Part shown: one piece after another, positions 16,377 through 25,598 of the stretch
Layout: the number at the start of each line of letters is the position of its first letter
How positions within the stretch are numbered: the stretch's first letter is position 1
From: a virus
Length of the DNA: 64,000 nucleotides
Virus record (IMG/VR): IMGVR_UViG_3300032294_002706
Span: 62,001 to 126,000 of that record
Strand: one strand, 5' to 3'
Notes under the pieces: generated by a model
What the model was told of the DNA's origin: nothing
The model's input: the letters and a program-made list of their open reading frames with translations, nothing else
The model's database searches: none
Position numbers and translations under genes: made by a program

Positions 16377-17876
16377 TTAAATTTTATTTTCCATTTTAGG
16401 TTCAGGCAACCAGCTACGACGACTTAACATCATTACCGTTGAAAATTTCTGACGTGGTTCAGCCGCTGCATTGTAATGATATGAAATACTCTTCACGTAG
16501 TATGCACCGCTTAAGTACTCATCCTTAATCTGAGCAGACGTTGTGTCTTTACCTGTTTTTTCTCTGTCCTGTTGACTATCCTCAATTGCTAGCTCGTCTT
16601 TGGCAGAGTCGTCGCTTGCTCTTTTTAAACGATCTCCGTAAATGTCAACTGCTAATCTAGCGCCTCTACTTATATTGTGGTTAATGCCGTCAAGCTTAAC
16701 TCTCAAAAGATTCTTTTCAGTCTCTTCACGGTTGTGGTGATTCACGAGCTTTGCGTACTTGTAACTTAAATGAGAATTTCCATAATCGGTTCCCATCCAT
16801 TTAACAATCTCGTTACCGTCGTCAGTATAATCGGTAAGATCTGGGGTTTGGTGTACTTGATCGCCGTTTGGAGATACTGTCGAAAGTGGTTCAACGAACC
16901 AGTTTTTAAGAGCCTCTTCCTCTCCGTGCTGGTACATTTGCAAACGTTTTCTAAAGCCTGATCTTTGTAAAATACTGCCGTTTTCACTTATCATTGAGTA
17001 CTCTACTATCGTAAAGTCTGAGCCAGCTCCAAGATTCGAGCCGTTTGTCAAGATTATTGGAACCTGTACATCAACACTAAGATTATCTGACGCATCTTTT
17101 GCTAAACTTAAATCAGCGTATTCAGTTGAGGTTGCCGCATATCCAAGTGGAATATCCTTATCGCTATCAAATGGCTTAAACTGATTTTCTACATTTACCA
17201 AGCAGAGTTTATAGTATCGATCAATGAAACACTCAAAAAATGTGTCTTTATTTTTAAAACTGTGGTCAGCTATCATTTTAATGAAGGCTTTATAATTCAA
17301 GTTCGGATTAATCCATGTCATTTTATCATCAAACGTTTCTTCGTTTGATGCGTATCCAATTTCAAGTTCCTTAGCTATTTGTTGTAAAGCTTCTTGAGAT
17401 GTCATATTTGAATACGACTTCACGAAATTACCATTTAGTTTAGGAATGTACAACTCTCCATAAAAATCATATCTAGTTATCGATTGACCCATTGGCATTG
17501 ACTGAATATCAGTTATCAAAAACGTTTGACAAAGTTCATTTAATTTTGAATGACTCCTTGCGATGTAAATTGTTAATAATGGATTCTTTTTAGGAAAGGT
17601 AACTGACGTGAATGTGCCGGATGAATCAAAAATACTCACATGTATTTTCGGAATCAGTTCGTCATAGTAAATTGAAGTTGATATAATATCAGTTGATGGA
17701 ATTCTAGCATTGCCGATTTTAATCAAGGGCGATTTCTTTCCAAGTTGAGATGCATAACCAGTACGATCTGGTGTTCTTTGAACGTCACCGTCCGGTTTTT
17801 CCAAATCGAGTATGTCAAGACTTGGAGGAGTCAACTTAGGATCAATCTTAGTAAGAATTATGCTCTCTAATCCCAT
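16377..17876 (-). CDS. 27: baseplate hub protein (gp27-like)
   Basis: A 499-residue protein with the hub pattern of gp27/gpD-type proteins: an early beta-barrel (IISTSIYYDELIPKIHVSIFDSSG), LTIYIARSHSKLNELCQTFLITDI, a helical insert (TSQEALQQIAKELEIGY), and FFECFIDRYYKLCLVNVENQF. T4 gp27 is 391 residues. The trimer would hold the spike and connect to the tail tube. It overlaps the gp53-like gene by 1 base at a start/stop junction. Confidence 0.7.
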   Translation of the reverse strand: MGLESIILTKIDPKLTPPSLDILDLEKPDGDVQRTPDRTGYASQLGKKSPLIKIGNARIPSTDIISTSIYYDELIPKIHVSIFDSSGTFTSVTFPKKNPLLTIYIARSHSKLNELCQTFLITDIQSMPMGQSITRYDFYGELYIPKLNGNFVKSYSNMTSQEALQQIAKELEIGYASNEETFDDKMTWINPNLNYKAFIKMIADHSFKNKDTFFECFIDRYYKLCLVNVENQFKPFDSDKDIPLGYAATSTEYADLSLAKDASDNLSVDVQVPIILTNGSNLGAGSDFTIVEYSMISENGSILQRSGFRKRLQMYQHGEEEALKNWFVEPLSTVSPNGDQVHQTPDLTDYTDDGNEIVKWMGTDYGNSHLSYKYAKLVNHHNREETEKNLLRVKLDGINHNISRGARLAVDIYGDRLKRASDDSAKDELAIEDSQQDREKTGKDTTSAQIKDEYLSGAYYVKSISYHYNAAAEPRQKFSTVMMLSRRSWLPEPKMENKI

Positions 17877-18475
17877 TAACCGTTAATTTTATTTTTCAAT
17901 AAGGTCGAAAGAAGCTTGGTTCTTGAAATTGGATCAGGACAATCCTCTTTTTTGATTGACGTAACTCCTGAGCCAAATACAACCTTTCCATTCGTGATCT
18001 TAACTGATGTATCCTTAGCGACGGTAGTCGGAGCAACCGCCGTTCCGTATTTTGTAGTCAAATAGTCAAGACGTTTTTGATCTTGTTTTGTCGCAGGTTT
18101 AATGAATTGAGGTTTCTTCTTCTTTCTGGTTGATGTCATCCAATTATTATCTGACCCGTTTAGTTTAGCTGGAGTTGCTAGCATTGACGATAACACTGAA
18201 CCGTCTGGCATTTTAAGAATATCATTCACGTCAATCGCAAATGGATTTGAAATTCCATTGTACTTTAAAAGAAGACATAAAAAACCTGAAGTTTGATAAA
18301 ATATCTTAGAGATCAGATCGCCTCTCATTTGTAATCCGTCTTCAACTATGTAAGTTTTACCTTGATCAACAGTTACTCCTCTAAACGAAACGCTTCGTCT
18401 AGTTAGGTCAACCACTGAATCTCCGTTTGTTTTGGTAAAATTTCCCTTTTTTCCAAATATTGCAAGTTCTATCAT
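17876..18475 (-). CDS. 53: baseplate wedge protein with LysM-like domain (gp53-like)
   Basis: A 199-residue protein (T4 gp53 is 196). The stretch TYIVEDGLQMRGDLISKIFY, followed by a hydrophobic LCLLLKYNGISNPFAI and DVNDILKMPD, follows the LysM-like pattern found in gp53 and related wedge proteins. The C-terminal half is lysine- and threonine-rich. It is encoded directly upstream of the hub gene on the same strand. Confidence 0.6.
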   Translation of the reverse strand: MIELAIFGKKGNFTKTNGDSVVDLTRRSVSFRGVTVDQGKTYIVEDGLQMRGDLISKIFYQTSGFLCLLLKYNGISNPFAIDVNDILKMPDGSVLSSMLATPAKLNGSDNNWMTSTRKKKKPQFIKPATKQDQKRLDYLTTKYGTAVAPTTVAKDTSVKITNGKVVFGSGVTSIKKEDCPDPISRTKLLSTLLKNKING

Positions 18476-18481
18476 ATTTAA

Positions 18482-20485
18482 TTAGTTATTTCCATATTGA
18501 CGCGTGTAATACAACAATAATAAACTATCGTCAAGAACTCCATCCTTTCCGAAAGCGGATACTCCATCTGCGAATCCGTTAGTAGGTGCAGTAAATCCAT
18601 ACCCCTTTAGGAATCTATTTTTAAATCCATTATACGCTGATTTACTAGTACCGGTTAATTGAGCGTACGAATCTTCTAATTTCAAATCATACGTACCAGA
18701 GTCAGTCACAGTCTTGTAAATTTCATTATTTGTTTCGCCAAATGTATCTTTCTCGGATGACGTTCTAAGAGCGCCTGCTGTCAATTTAGTTTGGCCATGA
18801 TTCAACATTCGTTCAATTGCTGTTTTGTCCCTAGGCTTTCCTTGTTTCAATGTGACTGTGAATGTTACGCCAGTCGGAAAATCATCAGGCCCAATTTCAT
18901 CGTCCCATGCCATTTTAACGTCAGTACAAAGTAAATCTCCCATCACAAAGATAGGATTCATTGGATTTCCAACTACTATATGCCATTCTCCAACCGGCCT
19001 GTCAGATAGTGCAGATTTGATTGAGATTAAATCAGGAATAGCATTTCCCAACATATCCGACCTCATTAGTCCTGCCTGTAAAACTTTTTGACCTACGCCA
19101 AGAGGATCTGACACTATTTTGCTACCTGCCAATTTTACTGCACCGATTAGATTTGCGAACAGCGTACCGAACTCGGCCGAATTATTTCCAGCGTGAGTTG
19201 TTCCCCAGCTCGTTAAAATATTACCAATTGCCTCAGTCGTAGTAGGGTCAAACTTTACACCCGTCTTAGGAAAGTATCTCGCAAGTTGACCTAAGAACTG
19301 TGCATCCTGATATGTCAAATTCATGAAATTTGAAATAATATCAAGAGCTGCAATCTTTGGGCTAATTCCATTGAATGATCTAAATACGTAATGAAATTTT
19401 AGAGCGATTGGATTAGAGTCCCAACCTAGTTGAACGCCGCGTTTTCTTCTACTTGATTGAGTTATCACATTAACTGGTCCGTATATTCTATTCCAATAAG
19501 GGCCACTCGTCTGATCGTATAGGTTCTTTTGATACTTTTGAATTTTTTCCTCGTATCCTGAGACTTGTTGCATTTGAGCATCTGTTCCGACCGTTCCAAC
19601 GTAAGCAGCCGTTATTGCAGCCTTTATTTGGTCTCCTCCTGGTACACCAGTGACCAACTTCAATAATTCGTTTAGCGTAATTTCATTACCTTCAATCGTT
19701 TGGCCAGTTGCTCCATCCACTGCATTGAGAGTTTCCCATGGAATGTCCCAATTGAAAACGCCGAGGCTATTTAACGTGTTAGCAGTCTCTCCTCCGAACC
19801 ATGTAACCGCTTGAGCCACCGGTATCGCATTTCTTCGCTCTCCTCCCAATCTCAAAGAGTCTCCTATTGGAAACGGGTATCTACGTAAAGTTATCAATCG
19901 ATTATTTGGAATCTTTCCGTAATATTTACAGTACATAAAATCAGTATGCGAATAAGGCTGAAAACCTACATTGGTCGATGCGGAAACTTGTGAACCCCAA
20001 TCGATTAATCTTTTGGCAGTTGGATTAGATAATGTACCAGTAGATATGTTCTTAAAATTGCTAGCTGATGCAGTAACTGCACCTTCACTATTCTCATAAA
20101 ATTTGATTCTAGCCTCAATCTCTTTTACTAGCTCTTTCTTGCCCTTTAGTTTTGCATTACTTTTTGCTGTTTCTAGAGAAGTTAATCGAATCAAAGTATT
20201 TCCCCTAGACGCGTCTTCGTATTGAGTATCAGTTTTGAGATTGCTCGTAAAGCCAATGAAATGCCCCTCTGCTCTATACGATGCACCAGCATTCAACGCT
20301 GCATATTGGAACACTGTGAACTTATTCATTATTGAACTTACGTTATGCTGTAAGTTCCCCTGATCGTTTGCTGCAAGTAGATTAGTTTCAAACGGAGACT
20401 TTGATTTATCTACATTTAGCGCTTCCAAGTAATTCACGCCTGCGAACGCCTGCACTACCTTTAGACTATTAATATCTTCTGCCAT
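18482..20485 (-). CDS. large baseplate/tail structural protein
   Basis: A protein of about 667 residues. I take ATG at 20485 (MAEDINSLKVV) rather than an upstream TTG three codons earlier. I recognise no clear family. Noticeable parts are YSHTDFMYCKYYGKIPNNR, RRYPFPIGDSLR, and a C-terminal domain with WHIVVGNPMNPIFVMGDLL and FPTGVTFTVTLKQGKPRDK, whose beta pattern resembles tail-tube-like domains. It heads the gp53-gp27-gp48/54-gp5 operon, so a baseplate or tail-end role is likely. Confidence 0.6.
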   Translation of the reverse strand: MAEDINSLKVVQAFAGVNYLEALNVDKSKSPFETNLLAANDQGNLQHNVSSIMNKFTVFQYAALNAGASYRAEGHFIGFTSNLKTDTQYEDASRGNTLIRLTSLETAKSNAKLKGKKELVKEIEARIKFYENSEGAVTASASNFKNISTGTLSNPTAKRLIDWGSQVSASTNVGFQPYSHTDFMYCKYYGKIPNNRLITLRRYPFPIGDSLRLGGERRNAIPVAQAVTWFGGETANTLNSLGVFNWDIPWETLNAVDGATGQTIEGNEITLNELLKLVTGVPGGDQIKAAITAAYVGTVGTDAQMQQVSGYEEKIQKYQKNLYDQTSGPYWNRIYGPVNVITQSSRRKRGVQLGWDSNPIALKFHYVFRSFNGISPKIAALDIISNFMNLTYQDAQFLGQLARYFPKTGVKFDPTTTEAIGNILTSWGTTHAGNNSAEFGTLFANLIGAVKLAGSKIVSDPLGVGQKVLQAGLMRSDMLGNAIPDLISIKSALSDRPVGEWHIVVGNPMNPIFVMGDLLCTDVKMAWDDEIGPDDFPTGVTFTVTLKQGKPRDKTAIERMLNHGQTKLTAGALRTSSEKDTFGETNNEIYKTVTDSGTYDLKLEDSYAQLTGTSKSAYNGFKNRFLKGYGFTAPTNGFADGVSAFGKDGVLDDSLLLLYYTRQYGNN

Positions 20486-20503
20486 TAAATGCAATCATTT
20501 TAG

Positions 20504-20513
20504 TTTATTTATC
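20504..20513 (-). promoter_or_regulatory. late-type box GATAAATAAA before the baseplate operon
   Basis: On the minus strand the box lies about 19 bases before the ATG at 20485 and directly after the terminator of the upstream operon, so it can drive the five baseplate genes. Confidence 0.5.
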
Positions 20514-20522
20514 GCAGGAAAT

Positions 20523-20548
20523 AAAAAAGGAAGACGCTAAGTCTTCCT
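20523..20548 (-). terminator. rho-independent terminator
   Basis: GGAAGAC (20529-20535) pairs with GTCTTCC (20541-20547) around GCTAA, followed on the minus strand by a T-run (TCCTTTTTTATTT). It lies 26 bases past the stop of the gene at 20574-21128. Confidence 0.85.
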
Positions 20549-20573
20549 GCATTTAGTATTATTGAGAGACTAG

Positions 20574-21128
20574 TTATCTCCAATTGCCAATCGTGAAATC
20601 GTACCAGAATTGGCTAGGATCAAATGAATGGTTCATGTGAATGCCAACTCCAGTAGGTTCAATTGGAAAGGGCCGTTTTGCATCATCCCATTCAAAGCGG
20701 TCTCCAATATTATCGTCAACCATTTCAAAGTGAGTGCTTATTGTTGTATCATTAGATTCATCCCAGGTTTCAACTTCAATCGCCAATTTCATTCTTTTCG
20801 GAATGAATAACATGTTTTCAACACCAGCGGCGTCCCACATCATTATTATATCGTATTCAACTTCTAGCTTGTTAGCCGACACGTATTCAATCTCTGTTTC
20901 ATTAGCGAATCCCATTGCTTTAAGTTCAGCTTGCTCTTCCTTTGATATTCCAGGATTTTCATTATCTATTGTTTTAGGATTATCGTACAGGCCAACGTTT
21001 GCACGATCGAAAGTCTTTTTTAAGATTTCAGGCTTTCTATATGTGTATTGAGCCCACTTAAGTTGGTCCGGTCCCTTATTCGACTCGGTTATTAAGTAAG
21101 ACTTAAAAGATTCAATTGCCTTTGTCAT
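20574..21128 (-). CDS. candidate packaged protein with targeting motif
   Basis: A 184-residue protein beginning MTKAIESFKSYLITESNKG, the targeting motif with ITE as candidate cleavage site. The rest contains a tryptophan-rich region and MAGL-like beta strands (KLEVEYDIIMMWDAAGV, PKRMKLAIEVETWDE). The function is unknown. It is the last gene of a minus-strand run of similar genes (20.6-25.5 kb) and is followed by a terminator. Its ATG abuts the stop of the next gene upstream. Confidence 0.7.
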   Translation of the reverse strand: MTKAIESFKSYLITESNKGPDQLKWAQYTYRKPEILKKTFDRANVGLYDNPKTIDNENPGISKEEQAELKAMGFANETEIEYVSANKLEVEYDIIMMWDAAGVENMLFIPKRMKLAIEVETWDESNDTTISTHFEMVDDNIGDRFEWDDAKRPFPIEPTGVGIHMNHSFDPSQFWYDFTIGNWR

Positions 21129-21472
21129 TACTTCTTTAAACTCTCTCTTTTTACTAGATCCGCGAAAGACATTGCGTATCTCTCGTTGATTCTCTTTTTG
21201 CTAGATCTACTCGTTTTCTCAGCGGCAGTCTTTCGGCTCTTGATTAATTCAATATTGTCAGAATACAGACCCGGAACAACGTTAATTCGCTCTCCATTGT
21301 ACTCGATAGGTTCATCCAGCTCAACTTCAAATCGATCGACATCAGGCTCATAGTTGTTTTGATAGATCTCAGAAATGGTACCGGTTGTACCGTCTACCAT
21401 TTCAATGACACCATTTTGTAGCTCTTCAGCGTCCGCCTTAATCATAATTCTGTCTCCGATTGAAAATTTCAT
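21128..21472 (-). CDS. KOW/SH3-like small protein with C-terminal targeting-like motif
   Basis: A 114-residue protein. Residues 1-75 resemble an SH3/KOW-like barrel: SIGDRIMIKADAEE, then MVDGTTGTISEIYQN, FEVELDEP and GLYSDNIELIK. Residues 77-93 are basic (KTAAEKTSRSSKKR). The C-terminus reads YAMSFADLVKRESLKK, a weaker version of the motif otherwise found at N-termini. The function is unknown; nucleic-acid binding is possible given the barrel and the basic linker. Confidence 0.65.
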   Translation of the reverse strand: MKFSIGDRIMIKADAEELQNGVIEMVDGTTGTISEIYQNNYEPDVDRFEVELDEPIEYNGERINVVPGLYSDNIELIKSRKTAAEKTSRSSKKRINERYAMSFADLVKRESLKK

Positions 21473-21738
21473 ATTGGTTCCTGTTTAATTTTTAAAGTTA
21501 GTGTTCCGGTTCCCTTAATTAGACGATGCCATTCATGTCTTGGAATCCGTATAGTATTATTTAACGAGACAGGCAGTGCATTATCCAATTGGATCATCCA
21601 ATCCGTCTTGTTTTCTGAAATTATTTCTCTAGTTTCATCATCACGGTGCCACTTTAACTCTATTGGATCAAGGGTTTGAGAAAATTCCCTGATCAGAAAC
21701 CCGTTTTCTTCCTTGAGATTAGTGTACGGCTTTTCCAT
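21469..21738 (-). CDS. cupin-like small protein
   Basis: An 89-residue protein. LKWHRDDETREI in the first half and the C-terminal IRIPRHEWHRLIKGTGTLTLKI follow the beta strand and His pattern of small cupin-like proteins seen in phage genomes. No enzymatic activity can be assigned. It overlaps the next gene by 4 bases (ATGA-type coupling) and has no targeting motif, so it may act in the cell instead of the head. Confidence 0.55.
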   Translation of the reverse strand: MEKPYTNLKEENGFLIREFSQTLDPIELKWHRDDETREIISENKTDWMIQLDNALPVSLNNTIRIPRHEWHRLIKGTGTLTLKIKQEPI

Positions 21739-21739
21739 A

Positions 21740-22711
21740 TTACCAAAATCCTGGATAAGTTTTACCGCCCCATAGATGAGAGTATCTGTTAATTCTACAT
21801 GCCCAGTAACCAGCTTTCGTTCTATCGTTTTTTAGATGACACTGGTGTCTTGCCGCGAAACTTTTACGAGCTTTAGGATTGCTTACTTTGGCAGTTAATC
21901 CGCCGTGTACGTCTCCGAATGCAATCTTTTTAACTCTCTTTGTTTTTGGATTGATAACGTAGACATAGTACTTCTTGGTTCCACCTCGCATCGGCTTGCC
22001 GATTTCAACCTTCTTTCCATGATACTCTGCTTCGAATAAAAAATCCAATGGAACAATTTCACCTCGATATTCTCCAAATCTTCCAAGATCAGTCTCTTCA
22101 AATAAGATCCGATCTATTCCATTCAGTTCAATCTCTCCCCTATCGTATGCCGTTCTGGCTTCAGCCAGGAGCTCAAAATGGGCTTGACTCGCTGGGCGAT
22201 AAACTGACTCGGCTATTGAGATACCTTCATTGATGTGATATAGTAGACTTTCAGACATTGGGTCAAGATCTGGATTTGGAATTGGAATTTTGTTCCATGA
22301 TCTTTTGGCATTAACTCCTCTTCCTCTAGCCAGCTTAATCTCTTGAGCTTCTTGTTTTAAATACACTAGCGCTTCTTCATAGTCTCCGTTGCTTAACAAT
22401 TCATCGATTTCTTCAGCATTTTCCTTATCTAGTTTTGCCATGTAAACGACCGCATGTCTTTGAGCATTAAATTGACATCTCATTGCCATCATGCCTACTG
22501 TGTGGTTAAATTCCTTTGTAACTGAATCACTATCTTCTTTTGAAATAATTCCCATATCAAGTAATTCAGTAGCAGCTTCCATTTCAACATCGCTCGGAGC
22601 CTTCATGAATGACTCTAGACCCTTACAATCGGCAATGCCGTAATACCATTCAGCTTGTGAATTTCTGAATGATTCATTGAATTTACTAAATGATTTTACG
22701 AGTCTTTGCAT
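21740..22711 (-). CDS. candidate packaged protein with conserved basic C-terminal domain (DUF5872-like)
   Basis: A 323-residue protein. It begins MQRLVKSFSKFNESF, a variant of the targeting motif. The middle is helical. The last 95 residues form a distinct, highly basic domain: GKKVEIGKPMRGGTKKYYVY, KIAFGDVHGGLTAKVSNPKA, then RKSFAARHQCHLKNDRTKAG and YWACRINRYSHLWGG. I recall this domain as recurrent in marine T4-like phages and NCLDV-like genomes under a DUF5872-type name. Its Cys/His pattern (HQC ... WAC) and the positive charge suggest nucleic-acid contact. Confidence 0.65.
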   Translation of the reverse strand: MQRLVKSFSKFNESFRNSQAEWYYGIADCKGLESFMKAPSDVEMEAATELLDMGIISKEDSDSVTKEFNHTVGMMAMRCQFNAQRHAVVYMAKLDKENAEEIDELLSNGDYEEALVYLKQEAQEIKLARGRGVNAKRSWNKIPIPNPDLDPMSESLLYHINEGISIAESVYRPASQAHFELLAEARTAYDRGEIELNGIDRILFEETDLGRFGEYRGEIVPLDFLFEAEYHGKKVEIGKPMRGGTKKYYVYVINPKTKRVKKIAFGDVHGGLTAKVSNPKARKSFAARHQCHLKNDRTKAGYWACRINRYSHLWGGKTYPGFW

Positions 22712-22716
22712 ATAGA

Positions 22717-23352
22717 TTATTCTTTAGTTAATGTACCACCACACTCACATATATCGCCTTCGTTAATAACAGCAGCTTCATAAGAGATTCCGCACTCATT
22801 ACATGTATATTTACCTTCTGTCATGTACTCTTCATTCTCTGGATTATCAGACAGTCTGTCATTATGCTCAGAACTGTGTTTGCGGTCAAAGTCTTTTCCC
22901 TTAGGACCAAAGTTCTTTAGTCTAGCTAAACTCTCGGCTCTTGCTTTAGGATCATAATCTCCCATAGTTCCTTTTACGTTTGTGTGAGGTGCTGATAAAA
23001 TATCTCTATCATGAATACCTTCTTCAACTTCCTCAGTCATTTCGCCGATTAAAAAATTAGCAACTTCTTCAATATCGTCCTTTGATGTAGCAATATGATC
23101 TACTGCCCAACTGTGTCCATTTTTTAAAATTTGATCTACTTTTCTTGGATCCATTTTTAACATGATCTCAGTCAATCTCTGGATTGTTTCCAAGTTTCCG
23201 AAAAACATATAGTTCTCAGCTTCATGATGATCATCGTGATCTATTTTAGAGGCTGGATGCTGTTGCATATCCGGATTTGGTGCCTGGTGAGGCATCATTT
23301 CGTGTTCTTCTGGCTCATTAAAAAAGCTTTCGAATGTTTTAACAATTCTCAT
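22717..23352 (-). CDS. targeting-motif protein with C-terminal zinc ribbon
   Basis: A 211-residue protein starting MRIVKTFESFFNEPEEHE, the targeting motif. A His/Met/Pro-rich stretch follows, then a helical domain (ENYMFFGNLETIQRLTEIML) and a C-terminal zinc ribbon: YTCNECGISYEA followed by GDICECGGTL, giving a CxxC...CxC arrangement. It is encoded 5 bases upstream of the DUF5872-like gene. A packaged, nucleic-acid-binding protein is a reasonable guess; the function is not known. Confidence 0.7.
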   Translation of the reverse strand: MRIVKTFESFFNEPEEHEMMPHQAPNPDMQQHPASKIDHDDHHEAENYMFFGNLETIQRLTEIMLKMDPRKVDQILKNGHSWAVDHIATSKDDIEEVANFLIGEMTEEVEEGIHDRDILSAPHTNVKGTMGDYDPKARAESLARLKNFGPKGKDFDRKHSSEHNDRLSDNPENEEYMTEGKYTCNECGISYEAAVINEGDICECGGTLTKE

Positions 23353-23356
23353 TTTA

Positions 23357-24901
23357 TTATCTGTTATTTTGTTCTTTTATAAAATCTGCGAATCCCAATA
23401 CCAATGAAGATTTCTTCTTTTTCTTTGGAGTGTTACCTCCAAGCGAAACGAATTTATCTCCTGATCCTATCGTATTTTGGGTAGGTGGAGTGATTGGTCC
23501 CATTGAACCAATAGAACCTGGAACTTGTGGAGTTACTCCAGGAGCTGCACCGTCCTCAGTAACCGCTTTAGGTTTGGGTTCGTCAACTACCGATGTGTCT
23601 AGGATAAAGAGTCTAGAGTAAGCATCAGCTTTCATTTCTCCTTCTCTGCCCTTAACTGCTTTACCTACTGCCTTAGCGGTAGTATTCAAAGTTTTAGCGT
23701 ATAGCGTATGTAGGTGTTTACCGGTTTTAGCGAAAGCTTGTCCAGCCGCAGTATTGCCAGTAGTATCTTCACCAAATATGAGACCCATCAAAGCTTGAGA
23801 AGCTTTTCTGAACTTCATTATCTTTGTATCGTCTGCGATCTGCTTTCCTGTAACAGGTAGAGCAGTTCTTTCATATAATGGTAATTTCTTATTGAAATCG
23901 TAATGAATTCCTTTGTATTTCTTTGTTTCAAAATCTTTGCTTTTGGCTCTTTCAATAAGGCTCTTTTGAATGCCGTCAACCATTCTAACTAAATATTCTT
24001 TAGCTTCGTCCGATACGTCCGGAAATCCATTGATACTCACCTTTAGCGCGTTTGCTTCTCGGATGATATCAGACTCATTTGTCCAATTTGTGTACTGAAA
24101 TTGAAAGATTCTTCTAATTATAGATGCTGTGTTCTTGTTAATGAATAGTCCGCTTTTTATGTCAGCTGACGTGCCTGCTCCCAACTTAGAGTCTATTTTA
24201 GTCTCGTATTCTTTGTCGGCTGCTTGGATACCAGCAGTAAGTTCGTCAGACATGTCGTCCGTGATTATCTCAGCTGTGTGAATTGCATCAAATACTTCGC
24301 TTGCGGCTTCTTTCTGAGCTTCCTCAGTTTCAGCCTGTTCAAAATTAGCATAGGCTTGAGTTGCTCTTTTTGCTGGAAGTTTAATCTTTAACGAAAATGC
24401 CTCCGCTAAATCGTCCTGCACCTTTTTAATTTTTTCGTAAATTTCTCCGCTAAAATCAGTTGTGCCTTTACTGTCTAATTTAGCATAAATCTTTTCAAGA
24501 ACATGGATCCTTGCAACAAACGTAAGAATCTTACGACTTATTTCTTCGATTTCAACCTCATTGACTTCCTTTTTAGATAGGGCCTCTTCTAAATTTTTAC
24601 GGAATTCTGCAACTCTCTCGGTCAAGTACATGAAATAACTATCTAAAACCGCTTTCATTTTTGGATTACCGAAGTACTTATCAAAAGCCGGATCGTCCTC
24701 GCCCATTGCAAAAAGAGCGTCCAATAGTCTATTGAGCATTTCGTTAGTATCCTCTTTGCTCTTGCCGTCTTCGCTGCCGGATTTCCGATCCTTGTCCACA
24801 AGATTATCGATCTGACCTCCAATTTGGATGAGGTCAGCTTCTAGAATCAGGCTTTGGATCGCCTGCAGTCTTTTTACTTTTAAAAACATATTAGGCTTCA
24901 A
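23357..24901 (-). CDS. long helical protein with C-terminal targeting-like motif
   Basis: A 514-residue, mainly helical protein with many Lys/Glu/Ala-rich coils (residues 30-350). A basic region (GKAVKGREGEMKADAY) follows, then a Pro/Gly-rich linker (APGVTPQVPGSIGSMGPITP) and a C-terminal tail KKKKKSSLVLGFADFIKEQ. The motif F-A-D-F-I-K-E thus lies at the extreme C-terminus here. The N-terminus also has a LQAIQSLILEA stretch. I recognise no family. The size and position suggest a head-internal protein. Confidence 0.6.
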   Translation of the reverse strand: MKPNMFLKVKRLQAIQSLILEADLIQIGGQIDNLVDKDRKSGSEDGKSKEDTNEMLNRLLDALFAMGEDDPAFDKYFGNPKMKAVLDSYFMYLTERVAEFRKNLEEALSKKEVNEVEIEEISRKILTFVARIHVLEKIYAKLDSKGTTDFSGEIYEKIKKVQDDLAEAFSLKIKLPAKRATQAYANFEQAETEEAQKEAASEVFDAIHTAEIITDDMSDELTAGIQAADKEYETKIDSKLGAGTSADIKSGLFINKNTASIIRRIFQFQYTNWTNESDIIREANALKVSINGFPDVSDEAKEYLVRMVDGIQKSLIERAKSKDFETKKYKGIHYDFNKKLPLYERTALPVTGKQIADDTKIMKFRKASQALMGLIFGEDTTGNTAAGQAFAKTGKHLHTLYAKTLNTTAKAVGKAVKGREGEMKADAYSRLFILDTSVVDEPKPKAVTEDGAAPGVTPQVPGSIGSMGPITPPTQNTIGSGDKFVSLGGNTPKKKKKSSLVLGFADFIKEQNNR

Positions 24902-25346
24902 ATTGTAGTAAGTATTTAGTCTTGTTAACTGAATCTAGAACTTCGTCAGTTAAATTGTATAGTTCCGAATCTTTATCTCTGTCGAATAGCTCGCAGAAAG
25001 TCCCTCTAAACGTAACTTCTACCATTTCAAAGAATTCACCAACTGCCATTTCGTAATCGCATACTTCAATAGCCGCTTCTCCGAATTTTAACTGGTCCTT
25101 TCCGTATTTACCAGCGATCGCTTCAACGATTGTGTCCATTTGATCAATGAAACCCTCATAAAAAGCACCATAATGGCGATGCTCTCTGTCATAACGCGTC
25201 TGCCAGTGAATTATTTTAGCCTGATCGGCAATTTGCATTAATGATAGCATGAAGTACGCAATTGATACGTTTTGGGATTCTCCAGCTTCAGGTAATTCTT
25301 CTAGTCCAAACATTATTTGTTGTGTGTTTTTTGTGACTTTTGCCAT
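24891..25346 (-). CDS. Dps/ferritin-like phage protein (DUF5856-like)
   Basis: A 151-residue four-helix protein. QIADQAKIIHWQTRYDREHR followed by HYGAFYEGFIDQMDTIVEAI parallels the Dps/ferritin signature (IHWxxx...H...FYE...D...E), with possible metal ligands His, Asp and Glu. Such proteins in T4-like phages carry the name DUF5856. It lacks the targeting motif. It overlaps the helical protein gene by 11 bases. Iron or oxidative-stress handling is inferred from fold resemblance only. Confidence 0.6.
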   Translation of the reverse strand: MAKVTKNTQQIMFGLEELPEAGESQNVSIAYFMLSLMQIADQAKIIHWQTRYDREHRHYGAFYEGFIDQMDTIVEAIAGKYGKDQLKFGEAAIEVCDYEMAVGEFFEMVEVTFRGTFCELFDRDKDSELYNLTDEVLDSVNKTKYLLQFEA

Positions 25347-25495
25347 TTAGAAAATGGAGTTACCCAAAAATCTCGGTTCACATTCTTTTTCAAGTAATCG
25401 TAAACGTCATTTCCGGTAGGGTGCTGTAATACAGCGTTTCGTAAAGGTTCTTTGCCCTTACGATAATTTTCCAAATTTTTAAACGAGTTTTCCAT
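25313..25495 (-). CDS. short hypothetical protein
   Basis: A 60-residue basic protein (MENSFKNLENYRKGKEPLRN...). It overlaps the ferritin-like gene by 34 bases and follows an AATAAATAA box 5 bases before its ATG. No family is recognised. The C-terminal WVTPFSKWQKSQKT looks protein-like, not random. Confidence 0.5.
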   Translation of the reverse strand: MENSFKNLENYRKGKEPLRNAVLQHPTGNDVYDYLKKNVNRDFWVTPFSKWQKSQKTHNK

Positions 25496-25500
25496 CTAAG

Positions 25501-25509
25501 TTATTTATT
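25501..25509 (-). promoter_or_regulatory. late-type box AATAAATAA
   Basis: It lies on the minus strand 5 bases before the ATG at 25495, at the head of the minus-strand block 20.6-25.5 kb and in the gap divergent from the gene at 25599. The short spacing would give a nearly leaderless message. Confidence 0.45.
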
Positions 25510-25598
25510 AAACATCACCATCATTCTTTCAAGCGAGCAGGTTAAAACTTTATCGGCTGGAGAGATATAATTAATAAACACCAAAACTGTAATTACTG

